Notes under the pieces: model-generated
The model's input: the letters and a program-made list of their open reading frames with translations, nothing else
Database searches by the model: none
What the model was told of the DNA's origin: nothing
Source of the DNA: Fonsecaea monophora
Taxonomy: Eukaryota; Ascomycota; Eurotiomycetes; Chaetothyriales; Herpotrichiellaceae
Direction of reading: 5' to 3'
DNA length: 60,869 nt
NCBI RefSeq assembly: GCF_001642475.1
Contig: NW_019174081.1
Coordinates: 1-60,869 of the forward strand
Shown: positions 30,721 to 40,853 of the stretch, piece by piece
Layout: every line of letters starts with the position of its first letter
Numbering within the stretch: position 1 is the stretch's first letter
Position numbers and translations under genes: made by a program

Positions 30721-32043
30721 ATGGCCGAGATAAACACCTCCGCAGCCACCAAGAACAACAACCACAACACCATCGACGACACTACCACCACCACCATTGC
30801 TGCCGCTGACCCCGAATCCGCCCAGCCAGAACACCCGTACCAGCCCTACATGGACGTACAACCGCCCTCGGCTGCTCACCTCAGTGACGCCAACGGGATG
30901 CCTCTCAGCGAGAAAGAGGTCGAGGCGCTGGAGAAGGAGGAGAGGGCCGAGCGCGCGGCCACGCCTGAACCCAGTGACTTCAATATCGCCTTCCCGGACC
31001 ATCTGCCCACGCCGCCCTTCTTGCATGTGCAGGGCGTGCCCAATTTCCGCGAGCTGGGAGGATACCCCTGCCAGCCACCCTCGTCTTCGTCCCAGGCGCC
31101 GCCGTCCAAGAAGTACGTCCTCAAGAAAAATCTCCTGTACCGCTGTGCTCACCCCACTCACTTGACCCCCACGGGGGCCACGTACCTGACCACCACTCTC
31201 AACGTGCACGACATGTACGACTTGCGGTCTGCGCCCGAGATCAACCGGCTCGCGTCCACTGTCGCTTCCAGTGGCAAGAGCGTGTACCCACTTGCAAGTC
31301 CCGTGTCTGGATGTTTAGATGAGGTACCGGGCCTCAAGAGGCATTTCGTCCCCGTCTACCAGACCGAAGACTACGGCCCGGTCGCGCTGGCGAGAAAGCT
31401 GGCATGGTATACCGCCGAACACTCCCACGATCATGAAGCAGGATACGCTTACTCCGAAGGCTTTGTGAGGGCGTATCGAGACATTGCCACGCACGGCGCC
31501 GGTGCCTACACCATCATGTTCCGACATCTTCTCGACCGCCCGAACGAACCCCTGGTGTTCCACTGTACAGCCGGCAAAGACCGCACGGGGGTGTTCGGCG
31601 CGCTGATTATGAAGCTCGTCGGCGTGGACGAGGACGTCATCTGCTGGGAGTATGCCCTCACCGAACCTGGGCTGGGCGGCTGGCGGAAAGAGTTCATCGA
31701 GCGAATCGCCCAGACCGGCCTTGGGGGTGGCGGCGGCAAACCCCAGCATCAGCAGCAGGTCGTCACCGGCGAGAGGGAGCACAGCAGACCGGCGGTTTCA
31801 CGCGAAGAAGCCGCCCGGATCTGCGGCAGTCGAGCGGGCAATATGCGTGCTTTCCTGCGCACCGTGCTGGAGGGCGAGTTTGGCGGCGTCGTCTCGTATC
31901 TGACGCGCATGTGTGGGCTGAGCGAGGCCGAGGTGGCGCGTCTGAGGGAGAATCTCACCGAGCTGGTTGACGATGTGCCGGGCCAGGTCATGACCATGGT
32001 CGAGATTGACGGCTGGACTGCCGAGGGAGGCTGTGTGGATTGA
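30721..32043 (+). CDS. Protein-tyrosine/dual-specificity phosphatase-like protein (Y_phosphatase3 type)
   Basis: Intronless, 440 aa; the ATG at 30721 has a clean Kozak-like context, and the frame opens only two codons earlier with GTG. The catalytic P-loop HCTAGKDRTG is at about residues 281-290 and fits CX5R. Other family marks are GVPNFRELGG near residue 103 and LLYRCAHPTHLT near 139, seen in the LipA/TpbA-like tyrosine phosphatase group common in fungi. These hydrolyse phosphotyrosine and sometimes phosphoinositides; the substrate here is unknown. The N-terminal ~95 residues are disordered (Asn/Thr-rich, then acidic). A GGGGGKPQHQQQ insert follows the catalytic core, and a helical C-terminus ends in an acidic tail. 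Confidence 0.9.
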   Translation: MAEINTSAATKNNNHNTIDDTTTTTIAAADPESAQPEHPYQPYMDVQPPSAAHLSDANGMPLSEKEVEALEKEERAERAATPEPSDFNIAFPDHLPTPPFLHVQGVPNFRELGGYPCQPPSSSSQAPPSKKYVLKKNLLYRCAHPTHLTPTGATYLTTTLNVHDMYDLRSAPEINRLASTVASSGKSVYPLASPVSGCLDEVPGLKRHFVPVYQTEDYGPVALARKLAWYTAEHSHDHEAGYAYSEGFVRAYRDIATHGAGAYTIMFRHLLDRPNEPLVFHCTAGKDRTGVFGALIMKLVGVDEDVICWEYALTEPGLGGWRKEFIERIAQTGLGGGGGKPQHQQQVVTGEREHSRPAVSREEAARICGSRAGNMRAFLRTVLEGEFGGVVSYLTRMCGLSEAEVARLRENLTELVDDVPGQVMTMVEIDGWTAEGGCVD

Positions 32044-33101
32044 CGGTTGTGGAAGCTGTGATGGAAGAGGATGAGGAGATCAGAGGGGAGCAGGTTCTAG
32101 AGGACAGGATAGACGTTGGCTATTATTGCTGCTATCATCATCACTGGCGTGGATCTTGTTCTTGATCTTGTTCTGCGTCCTCGTCTCTGTCTCTCTACTC
32201 CTCCTACGAGAAAACGGAAAACGAATGAAGAAACGAATGAATGGGCCAGCCAAAAATCCCAGAAGAAGAAAAAAACAAAATAAAGAGAAGAGGAAATAAA
32301 AAGAGACGGACTGTACCTGGTTTTCGCCAGACTTTCCCGGAATCGTATTCGGTATAGAAGAAGAAGATTTTTATATTTTATACAAGACCGTCCTTTTCGA
32401 TAACGAAGACATCGCAGCTATTCAGCCAACTAGTCAGACAGCAAGATAGATGGCAAAAGAAACAGTGATTTCTCCCATTTTCCATCTCCTATATCCCATT
32501 GTCGAGTTGTTTTTCTCGTTCCTTTAGATTTCAGACCCCGTCCTCACATCAAATCAGATAACGAGCAGCGAAAAAGGGGACGCATGTGTACTATAGTATG
32601 TGTATGAATAAAGACACGAAAAGACAGGATCATACATGACACCTCGCAACATTTCGTGGCGCAACCTGCTGGGTAAATGCTGTATCTGTAGAATCGGATC
32701 GAGGCTTTTGCTGATTGACACCGAGGCTGGAATGGGTTGTGTTCAGCCGCAGTCAGAATACTTGGTATACAAGACAAGAAAGAATATTTGATCTTTTTTT
32801 TTTCTCTCTCTCCTGACAGGCTATGTATGAATCCTCATATCCGCATGCACCTCCGCCTCTTAAAATTGGCAGGAAACATTTCCCCGTGGTCCCGCAGAGC
32901 AGAGTAGAGCAGAGCAGAGCATTGAATTCGAGCGCTGGCTTTGAACGCATTCGACGACGCCACAAAAAAAAAAAACGAATAAATATCTCTAGGCGTTCTT
33001 TCATCTCTTCCAGAAACATCTCTCTTTTCCGCAGCTCAGCATGTCGATCCATATTCCACCTCTGACACTGAAATGTCATCAGATTGATTGACTGATCAAC
33101 C
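32044..33101. other. Convergent intergenic region
   Basis: 1.06 kb between converging genes. It is A- and T-rich, with several A or T runs (for example 32793-32803 and 32963-32974), as expected of two 3' UTRs. No gene is supported. Confidence 0.5.
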
Positions 33102-34955
33102 TCAAGACTCGCGTCGTCTCTCTTCGCCCGTCGCGGCTCCGTGTCCCCGACTCGTCGCAGGGCTGGACCCAATATTGCCGGCCGGAACCCTGGTGGGACT
33201 AGCACCGGCGCTCACGGCGCCCCGTTTGTCCTTCTTGTTGATCAGATTGGCAAAGAACTGCGACATGGCTTCATTGCTCTGCTTGCCCGAGCCAGACGGC
33301 GTCTGTGCCCCATCGCCGCCGTGGTCGCTGCCCATACGACGCATTGGCGTGCTCGTACCTATCCCCGTGACGACCCCTGATGACGCATGACCGGCGTTGG
33401 TAGACACGTTCTTTGCCGCATTCTGTCGCTCGCTCTCCCTCTCCCGCAGTCTTCGGGTGGCCTCCTCGGCGTCGAAATCAATCCCGTTCACGTTGATCTG
33501 ATATGGGCCAATGTGCTCGGCCATCCTTGGGTTGGAAACCCCCTTGGGCCCTTCTTCCACAGCCCCTGCGTCAACGCTCCCTGCGCCAGCTCCCGTCGGC
33601 GCCGGGGCACCCTTACGCGACTTCCTCTCTGCCTTTTCGTCTTCCGCTTTCAACTTCTCGAGCGTCTCATGTTGCGCTTGCAGGAATTCTTGGACAGACG
33701 GGACAGAGACCGATTCATCGTGCGTTCGTGGCTGGAACGAAGGCCGCATGTCGGTGGGACGGCGGAGCGTGCTTTCAAACAGTTGCACAGCCGATGCTGT
33801 GTCGGTCTCATTGTCCTGCGAAGATCTCTCGGCCTCTTGGCCGTAGCTCTTTGATGAGAGGTCGAATTTCTCCTCGGGAGGTAACTGTATTTCCACGGAC
33901 CATGCGTCCGCCACGGCCTCGGGGTCAAAGCCTTCCTTTAGGATTCGAATCTTACCCCAAGAGTCCCAGTTGGGCGGTACCAGGATCTTGTCTCTGTCGA
34001 CGATGTTGTGTTTCGCCACCTCCCGTTTTAACAGAGATTGAATGCTGAGACTCGAATGCAATAGCGTCCTTACATTGTTCGGGTCGAACGTGGCGGTATA
34101 GACGAGCGAGGCTCCGTGCTTTAGCAAAACGCATCGCAGCCACTGCATCAGGAAGTCAAACTGATCCTCCCCCCAGCCCTGGTCTCGTTCCAGGTCTTGG
34201 ATCTTCTCCGCCTGTATACAAACCACGGACAGCGGAATGCCTAGTCCCTCGTCCCACTCGCCCGGTCCCGGTGGTACTATCGATCTCTGCTCAGCTACGG
34301 TTGCACTGCTACCGCTCCCGGGTTGAGCAGACGGAGCATCTGGCCCGACTCTCTTCTCTTTCCAGGCCGTCATGATTTCCTCCATTTCAATCTTTGTCTG
34401 CTCGTCCAATGTCAATATCACGCTTCTCAAAAGGCGGATCCATTGCCGTAGCTGCCTCGCCCACTTCAATGGATCCGACCAGTCCAGTAAGATGGTGATC
34501 AATGTGTCTTTGACAGTCTTGGGCGTGAAAAGCGGCTTGAGCAGCGGGGCAAAGTTCGCAGAGGGATTCGCCAGCATGTAGATGTTCATTCTCGCAAGCA
34601 CGTCTTCCTGATCTGCGTCCAAGACATCGTGGTAGGTGTAGCCCAGGGCGTAGCGGTTCGACACAGGCGCGATCCTCGGCTGCCGTCGTCTGTCGTTGTT
34701 GGCGTACCGGGCTCTCTGGTTCGGGGGGTTTAATTGTTCGAGGAATCCGCGCTGTTGGTCGGGGGTGCCGCCGAGGAGGATGAGTTGCTTTTCAGAGAGA
34801 TCTTTGCCCTTTGACGCGCTGTTGAGCATAGGCACCCAGATCGCTTGTCTGTCGCCATCTTTGCTGCCGGGTCGTCGGAACGCCGCCGTTGGGATCGGAG
34901 TGGACGAGGGAGACGGCCGAGGAAAGCTGGGACTTGGTTGAGATGTCGCCAACAT
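33102..34955 (-). CDS. Cytoplasmic dynein light intermediate chain
   Basis: Intronless, 617 aa, ATG at 34955-34953. The Ras-like DLIC domain spans about residues 35-400: SEKQLILLGGTPDQQRGFL at the P-loop position, YALGYTYHDVLDADQED, then LDWSDPLKWARQLRQW and DWSDPL-type strands characteristic of the family, and VQIQL-like strands toward the end. DLIC is a subunit of the dynein motor that links it to cargo adaptors and is needed for nuclear and endosome movement in hyphae. The P-loop lacks the usual GK[ST], so nucleotide binding is doubtful. The C-terminal ~200 residues are disordered and charged, with a helical VQEFLQAQHETLEKLKAE that may be the adaptor-binding helix. It is divergent from the Ist3 gene. 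Confidence 0.9.
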   Translation of the reverse strand: MLATSQPSPSFPRPSPSSTPIPTAAFRRPGSKDGDRQAIWVPMLNSASKGKDLSEKQLILLGGTPDQQRGFLEQLNPPNQRARYANNDRRRQPRIAPVSNRYALGYTYHDVLDADQEDVLARMNIYMLANPSANFAPLLKPLFTPKTVKDTLITILLDWSDPLKWARQLRQWIRLLRSVILTLDEQTKIEMEEIMTAWKEKRVGPDAPSAQPGSGSSATVAEQRSIVPPGPGEWDEGLGIPLSVVCIQAEKIQDLERDQGWGEDQFDFLMQWLRCVLLKHGASLVYTATFDPNNVRTLLHSSLSIQSLLKREVAKHNIVDRDKILVPPNWDSWGKIRILKEGFDPEAVADAWSVEIQLPPEEKFDLSSKSYGQEAERSSQDNETDTASAVQLFESTLRRPTDMRPSFQPRTHDESVSVPSVQEFLQAQHETLEKLKAEDEKAERKSRKGAPAPTGAGAGSVDAGAVEEGPKGVSNPRMAEHIGPYQINVNGIDFDAEEATRRLRERESERQNAAKNVSTNAGHASSGVVTGIGTSTPMRRMGSDHGGDGAQTPSGSGKQSNEAMSQFFANLINKKDKRGAVSAGASPTRVPAGNIGSSPATSRGHGAATGEERRRES

Positions 34956-35414
34956 ACTGGATGATCGAAGTTATGTGTCTTAAGTGGAGGAAAGGGTCTT
35001 GACCGAGGGCATGTCCAATTGTGAGTGAAGCATTTGGGTTTATCAGTTCTGGATGAGATTCATGCGTAGACTGTTTACACGCTGCCGAGTTGAGAAATCC
35101 GACATGTTTCTTGGATGTTTCGTTGTCGCGTTTTCTCCGCAGTCCCTGGAAAAAAGTCCCCGTGGCCCTGAAACACCAACTCTTCTAGGTGCGTAGGCCC
35201 ACTCAGCCACTTTAAGCCTGGCGTTCATTACCTGCGTCACTACTGAGATCTTGGGCCTTTGTCTCCGCAGTCACAGGCGAAACATTATTGGAAACTTTTT
35301 CGACAGTTGAGTTCTGTCAAGTTCGCAGTGGAATTGACACAGCAACGAAACGACGGCGGGTTCCTCGTATTATTTCCTGGTTGCTCCCTGAGTCTTCTCC
35401 AGTGGACTAGGATC
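34956..35414. promoter_or_regulatory. Divergent promoter region, dynein LIC and IST3
   Basis: 459 bp between two ATGs facing apart. The plus-strand frame of Ist3 is open through most of it from a TTG, but the sequence is not protein-like and lacks an ATG, so I treat it as leader. Confidence 0.45.
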
Positions 35415-36395
35415 ATGAACGCCATTCGGCAGACCCAGCTTCTGAACAAGCGCGAGTTAGAAAATGCGACGCCACCCTCTGCCTCGTGGCACGCCGACTA
35501 CAGAGACACCGCCTGGATCTACATAGGGGGCCTGCACCTGGGCTTGACGGAAGGCGACGTGGTGATCATCTTCTCTCAGTACGGCAACCCCACGCACCTC
35601 AATCTCATCCGCGACAAAGAAACTGGCAAGAGCAAAGGGTTCGGGTTCCTGAAATACGAGGACCAGAGGAGCTGTGACCTGGCCGTGGATAACCTGGGGG
35701 GCGCCGAGGTGTTGGGGCGGCTCTTGAGGGTTGACCACACCAGATATAAGAAAAAGGATGACGAGGACGAGGACACCTATAGGATCGACAGGCTGGAAGC
35801 CCTGGCGGAGGCAGAAGAAGAGGTCAATGGGAATGGGAAGAGAGAGAGCGACAACACCGATGACGAAGGCGACAGTGAAGACGGGCACAAGAGGAAACGG
35901 AGACGGCATCTAATCAAGGAAGAGGAGGAGCTAGAGGAGCTGCTCGCCATAAAGCAAGAAGGCGAAGAAGAGGATCCCATGAGAGAATATCTGATTAGAG
36001 AGAAACGGGAGGAGATTGAGAGGGCAAAGGAAAGGCAAAAGGAGAAACGAAGACACAAGCACCGACATCGACGGAGAGATGACAACGTGGATGACGCGAA
36101 CAATAATACCGACAAAGAGGGCGGGCACCACCATAGACATCGGCCTCGAGATTCTGAAGACGCTGGGAGAAGAAAACACCGAGACAGCAGCGAGCGAATA
36201 GAAAGGCACGGGCGAGATGAAGGCGACGACAAAAGACAACGAGGAAAGCATGAGCACCGAGACGCGCGATACGACCGAGATAGAGACAGGAACAGAGATG
36301 AGGAGCACCGTCACAGACATCACCGACGTGATAGTAGGGAGAGGAAGCCTTCGCGAGACCGCGATCGTGCGTCGACCAAGCGTGATGATTATTGA
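35415..36395 (+). CDS. IST3: U2 snRNP/RES-complex RNA-binding protein Ist3 (Snu17/Cwf29)
   Basis: Intronless, 326 aa. I took the ATG at 35415 because it starts the conserved MNAIRQTQLLNKRELE that opens Ist3 proteins. The single RRM (about residues 32-110) has RNP2 WIYIGGL and RNP1 KSKGFGFLKY, followed by the RES-specific LLRVDHTRYKKKD. Ist3, with Bud13 and Pml1, forms the RES complex in the spliceosome, needed for efficient splicing and pre-mRNA retention. The yeast protein is ~150 aa; the extra ~190 residues here are an Asp/Glu/Lys then Arg/His/Asp-rich tail (RHRHRRRD-like repeats), as in metazoan RBMX2. The stop is 90 bp from the convergent acyl-CoA synthetase stop. Confidence 0.94.
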   Translation: MNAIRQTQLLNKRELENATPPSASWHADYRDTAWIYIGGLHLGLTEGDVVIIFSQYGNPTHLNLIRDKETGKSKGFGFLKYEDQRSCDLAVDNLGGAEVLGRLLRVDHTRYKKKDDEDEDTYRIDRLEALAEAEEEVNGNGKRESDNTDDEGDSEDGHKRKRRRHLIKEEEELEELLAIKQEGEEEDPMREYLIREKREEIERAKERQKEKRRHKHRHRRRDDNVDDANNNTDKEGGHHHRHRPRDSEDAGRRKHRDSSERIERHGRDEGDDKRQRGKHEHRDARYDRDRDRNRDEEHRHRHHRRDSRERKPSRDRDRASTKRDDY

Positions 36396-36485
36396 ATTTG
36401 TGCTCAAATTCTGTGTGTTATCCAATCCAGCATCTTGCGTCGCCAGGGATAGGAGCTGGTTTGCTGGAGAATACTGCTCGATACC

Positions 36486-38355
36486 TCAATTGGGATTCTC
36501 TCCTTTGAGCAGTTCGACCCCTTGTTCTCTCAACTTGAATTTCTCTGCAAAGCCACCAGTTAGTCACAGTCCAATCAACAGGAAAACCGCTAAAGTACTC
36601 ACGAATCTTCCCACTGGCCGTCTTTGGATAGTCGTCGACGAAAAAGACATGTTTCGGCACCAGGTGGTGGCTCATGCGATCCTTGACCCAGCCCCTGACT
36701 TCCTCTATGTTTATAGGCGTTTCTCCTGGCGGCAGATGATGCCTGCGCACGACAAACGCAGCAACCACTTCTCCATACCTCTGATCTGGGAGGCCGACGA
36801 CACTGACCTCGGCGATCTTGGGATGTGCAAGGAGACAGTTCTCAATCTCGAGCGGATGGATGTTCTCCCCACCGCGGATGATGAGGTCTTTGATTCGTCC
36901 GGTGATGCTGACATAGCCCTCTTCATCTATCGATGCCTCGTCGCCAGTATGCATCCATGCCTTGCCCTCCGCATCGGTTTTGATGACTTCTGCTGTCTTT
37001 TCAGGTTGACCCCAATACTCTTTCATGACCAAATATCCGTGGACTGCGAGTTCTCCCCGTTCACCCACGTTCAGGATCTTATCATGATCGAAAGGATCCA
37101 CCACTTTCGCCTCGACATGGGGTAGCAGTCGGCCAACGCTGTTGATGCGTTTCTCGATTGGGTCGTCCGTCGTTGTCATTGCAGAAACGGGCGAGGTCTC
37201 AGTCATTCCATAACAAATCGTCAACTCCGTTAGATTTAGAGTCTTGTGTAATTTTCGCATCAGCTCAGAAGGCACTGATGAGCCTGCTGCGATGCCGGTG
37301 CGCAGGTACTGGAAACCTTCGTACGCGACCTTTTCGTCATCGAGAAGCTCCAACTCCGCAAGGAACATCGTAGGGACACCATACAGCGCCGTCGCTTTCT
37401 CCTCTTGCACAGCCTTCAAGGAGGCCAACGGATCGAATGCCTCGGTGGGGAAGATGATCGCGGAGCCATGCGTCGCAGTCGCCATGTATCCTAGGATACA
37501 TCCGAAACAATGGAATAGAGGTGGTGGACAGCACACAACATCTTCTGGTGTCAACAGCATCCGGTCACCTATTTGGTTGCCGTTGTTGAGGATTGATCTG
37601 TGCGAGAGACAGGCAGCCTTGGGCATGGAAGTGGTACCAGAAGTGAATTGGATGTTGACCACCTCATGGTGCGACAGAGGGGAAGACGGCGTAGGGGGCC
37701 GAGTGTCCGTGTCCTGTGCTATCGATGCCCATGGTGTTGTCGCTCGGAAAGGTGTAGGGTCTATCCTGCCCGAGGAATTATTCACGAGGATGATGTTCTT
37801 CAAGGATGGAACCGCTTCCGAGGCGAGAGTCGCACTCGAGAGATCAGGCACAAGTGCTTCCAGAAGCGAGACATTTGACCGCGGTGGCTTGTAGGGCAAG
37901 TTTGTCTCGGTCCCAATGACTAGGTGTGTAGCAGACAAATGGTTGAAGGCCGAAATGATCTGGTTCGATGTAAAAGCCGGATTCAACGGGACAAGTATAG
38001 CTCCCAGCTTAAACAACGCATATGTGATTGTCGCGAATTCAAGATTGTTGCCCAACGACACACAGACCCGGTCGCCCTTCTTGACCCCCAAGCTTTGTAG
38101 TCCATGAGCCAGGACATTGCTGTCGAGGTCGAGTTGGTGGTACGTCAATCGCTTGTTTTGGTGTCTGGAAATGACGGCATTGCGATCGCCATGTGCCGCA
38201 ACAACACGTCCAAAATTCTCGCCAACAGTCTCTTCGAGCAAAGGAGGATGCAGAGGGCCTTTTACTTTGGCCAGGGTTAGGAGGCTGCGTCGAGGTCGAA
38301 AGACCGAGGAGAAGGTAGGTAAGGCCGCTGCCGGTGGTCGAAAGAGTGCCCGCAT
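36486..38355 (-). CDS. Acyl-CoA synthetase (AMP-binding, ACSF2-like), probably mitochondrial
   Basis: Two exons, 38355-36603 and 36544-36486, give 603 aa. The 58-nt intron (GTGAGT ... TGCAG) splits the catalytic Lys region: TASGKI is followed after splicing by QKFKLREQG. Without that splice the frame runs on into unrelated sequence. The N-terminal ~30 residues are Arg/Ala/Ser-rich without acidic residues, like a mitochondrial presequence. The adenylation core includes the phosphate loop TSGTTSMPKA near residue 236, YGMTETSP near 385, the TGDEAS and GRIKDLIIRGGENI motifs, and the terminal Lys. The enzyme activates a fatty or other carboxylic acid through an acyl-AMP to an acyl-CoA. The chain length it prefers is unknown. 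No peroxisomal targeting signal is seen at the C-terminus. Confidence 0.93.
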
Positions 38356-39291
38356 GGCGCTGTCATTGTTCTTCAGACGGGATGCTCAGTTGGTCTCATA
38401 GGGACGTCCTCGCCATCCAAACTAGGCACAACGTGTATTTCAGGACGCGCACAAGGTTGTCCTAACACCTCACTCCGTGGAGAGAAAGTAGGAACAAGCC
38501 TGTGTGGAAAACGCATGGTGGAAGTTGTGGGGGTGCGGACCAACGCCGCGGTCATCGGCAGACAGGATGGCAGCTCGAAGCTGGCACACAGGGGAAGTGG
38601 GCTTTGGGCTCTGGGGCTTGGTGGGAATTGAAAGCCGAGACCGGTTGAGCTGACACGATGATCGATGCCGACTCGCCGAGTCTGTTGCTTCGCGGGGGCG
38701 TTTTGTGGGGTAATGAAGCCGAACTGACAAGCCCAGAGGCATTCGAGATAGAACTTTGAGAGGGAGAGAGAGAGAGTACTACAATGGTTGAGGTCCGCTC
38801 AATTGTACTCTGGCTTCCATTGTATAGAAATGGACAAAGAGAGGATGCTGATCTTGTCGATGGAAAATGGAAGAACTGCCAGGGAGCAACTAGCTGTATG
38901 CACATCGCCCATCGTGACAGCCGCGACGTAAGAGGTTGAGCATCAAAACAGCCGGTCAAGAAAGCGTATCTATCCCTGCAGACAAGCGCATTCGAGGGCC
39001 ATCACCGTATTCGCCGATTGTTCTGGCGTCAGCATCGCTCATCTCAGGCCCGTTGAGGCGCAGGTGCTGAAAATGCGGGGTGGAGGGAGGCACCCGTTGG
39101 CCTTCAACTATGAGATCAGCTTGGCCTCTTGGTGCTACAAACAGCACATCCAGCCCGGTTTCCAGTGCCTCACATAGACTGCTCTTTTGTCCCTGACAAC
39201 GTTTCCCCTGCTTACTGGTAACTACGGTATCACCACACATCCATCACAGTGTTGACTTGCAGCTGCGCCGCTCACTCCTCGGGAGAATAGA
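38356..39291. other. Intergenic region
   Basis: Upstream of the acyl-CoA synthetase. It holds a GA repeat at about 38758-38777. No supported gene. Confidence 0.5.
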
Positions 39292-39798
39292 ATGCTCCTG
39301 GAACGAACAGCCCTTAGCAAGCAACATGCAGCATCTCGAACCACAGCTGAGCTGCAGATGAAAGAGGATGCTGACGGCCAACGCCCACTGACATGCATGT
39401 TTTACTTCTTTGCATCTCAAATGAAGCGCAACGTGCAGCCTGCCGACCAGGATCTCGTCCGGAGAGGGAAATTGGAGGACAAACCAACTCATCAGCTGGA
39501 TTCCATGATTACAAGACTGGGCATGCATGCGGCCTTTTCTCCCCTGATATCCAAATTCGAGACGTACCCGGTCCAAATTCCCGAGACCGACCCAGCTTCC
39601 CGCGAGGAAGTTCACGACACAGTCATGATAATGAAGTTTCGGGATAAACGAGCCCGCCAGGAATGGATCGCGACCAAACAATGGCAGGACTTTATGGAGG
39701 AGACAGAAAGCCAGCAAGTTTTCAGGAGGATGCCTCATGTTCGATGTGCCAGTAGCCTCCGGGGTCTAATGGATCCAATAGATATTGTGACTGCCTGA
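39292..39798 (+). CDS. Hypothetical small protein, possibly Dabb-like
   Basis: 168 aa with an ATG start. The C-terminal half (about residues 75-168) reads like a folded domain: HDTVMIMKFRDKRARQEWIAT, then FMEETESQQVFRRMPHVR, ending in DPIDIVTA. The pattern (a strand followed by a helix with alternating aromatics) resembles the second half of stress-responsive alpha/beta-barrel (Dabb/EthD-like) proteins, but I cannot assign it firmly. The N-terminal half is less protein-like and could be leader or a wrongly read intron; a CATCAG acceptor-like site lies near 39496. A shadow ORF of similar length runs on the opposite strand, so the evidence is modest. Confidence 0.42.
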   Translation: MLLERTALSKQHAASRTTAELQMKEDADGQRPLTCMFYFFASQMKRNVQPADQDLVRRGKLEDKPTHQLDSMITRLGMHAAFSPLISKFETYPVQIPETDPASREEVHDTVMIMKFRDKRARQEWIATKQWQDFMEETESQQVFRRMPHVRCASSLRGLMDPIDIVTA

Positions 39799-40134
39799 AG
39801 CAGTTTCGGTGCAGAGATGAGAGATATCAGGTCAGAGGACATCGACCACAACTGGACGCTGAAGGTCTGGGCGCTCTGCCAGGAAGTCTCTGTCGTCAGG
39901 AGCAGGTCGCAGGTATCAGCATAGTTGGTCAAGGCCACGACCTGACCAGCTCGAGGCGCTCCAGGTCATATGAGCCTGGCTTGATCTTACGGGATCCGTA
40001 TCGAGATAATCGTACTTCTGGAAGTTCGGCCGGTTTTTCTTGTTACCGACTTCGCGTCAAGCATGATTGATATCAATTGGAAGGACAGCGTTATCAAAGC
40101 TGTTCATTCGGTTGTGCGATTGAGCGCCTTGGAA
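39799..40134. other. Convergent intergenic gap
   Basis: 336 bp between the small plus-strand ORF and the convergent CCDC97-like gene. Nothing is seen beyond probable 3' UTRs. Confidence 0.4.
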
Positions 40135-40853
40135 TCAAAAGTCTTGAACCCCTGTCTCCCCCTGTAACTCATGGCTTTGGGTCCTTGGAAGCCCTTCCTC
40201 GCCGTTGACAAATTCGGGCTCTTGCTCGTCAAAGTAGCGGTCTTCCGCGTCTCTCTCTTCCAGGACTCGGTCGTCGTACTCGGGATTGTAGTCCACGGAG
40301 TCGTAGTCGAAATCGTCATCTCCGCCTCTCAGAAAGCGGACCTGCATCTCCCACTTCCACCTGGCAAGGCCTTCCTCCTTGTTTGCAGGCACTTCGTCTC
40401 GATCTTCGGCCAGTATTTCTCCGTTCGGTCCGCGCCTGTACGTGAACAGGGCGTGAGGGTCTGGATGCCGCAGCGCGTCGAGCTTCGCCTCGCTGCGGTA
40501 CAGATCCGCTTCAAGGATGCCAGAGTAGCCCTTTTGCCGACCTTCGGCTTCGCGTTCAGCGGGCGTTTGGAAGCGGCGGACTAATCGGTCGTAGAGGAGC
40601 GGATCTGCAAAGGGACAACCAACCCGTCAGTAAGTGGTCCAGGGCCTACCTTGCCCGGGGGTTCAGGTTGTGGCACACCTGCCAGCTCAAGCTGAGGTCC
40701 AAAATATTCTGGGTGAGTGTCCAAGTACCGTTTTCGCCGATTCTTGATCCGAATTCGATCGGGCATCTGCGTCTCCGTCGGCGACGTGGGCTTTGGTGGT
40801 AGAAACTCATTGCCACGAATTGGGATTCCCGTCCCCTCTGCGAAGCGAGGCAT
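40135..40853 (-). CDS. CCDC97-like (DUF2052) protein
   Basis: Two exons, 40853-40679 and 40604-40135, give 214 aa. I placed the donor at GTGTGC (40678) rather than at the GTAGGC further on, because only the former joins in frame (…LELA then DPLLYDRLVRRFQ); the 74-nt intron ends in TTTGCAG. Family features are YLDTHPEYF, FQTPAEREAEGRQKGYSG, and a C-terminal RFLRGGDDDFDYDSVDYNPEYDD. The human homologue associates with the U2/SF3B part of the spliceosome; the role in fungi is not settled. The middle is a charged helical region, and the C-terminus is acidic. Confidence 0.85.

Noticed and set aside
36217..37125. 302-codon plus-strand ORF
   Set aside because: It lies opposite the acyl-CoA synthetase and the IST3 end; its reading is a shadow of those genes.
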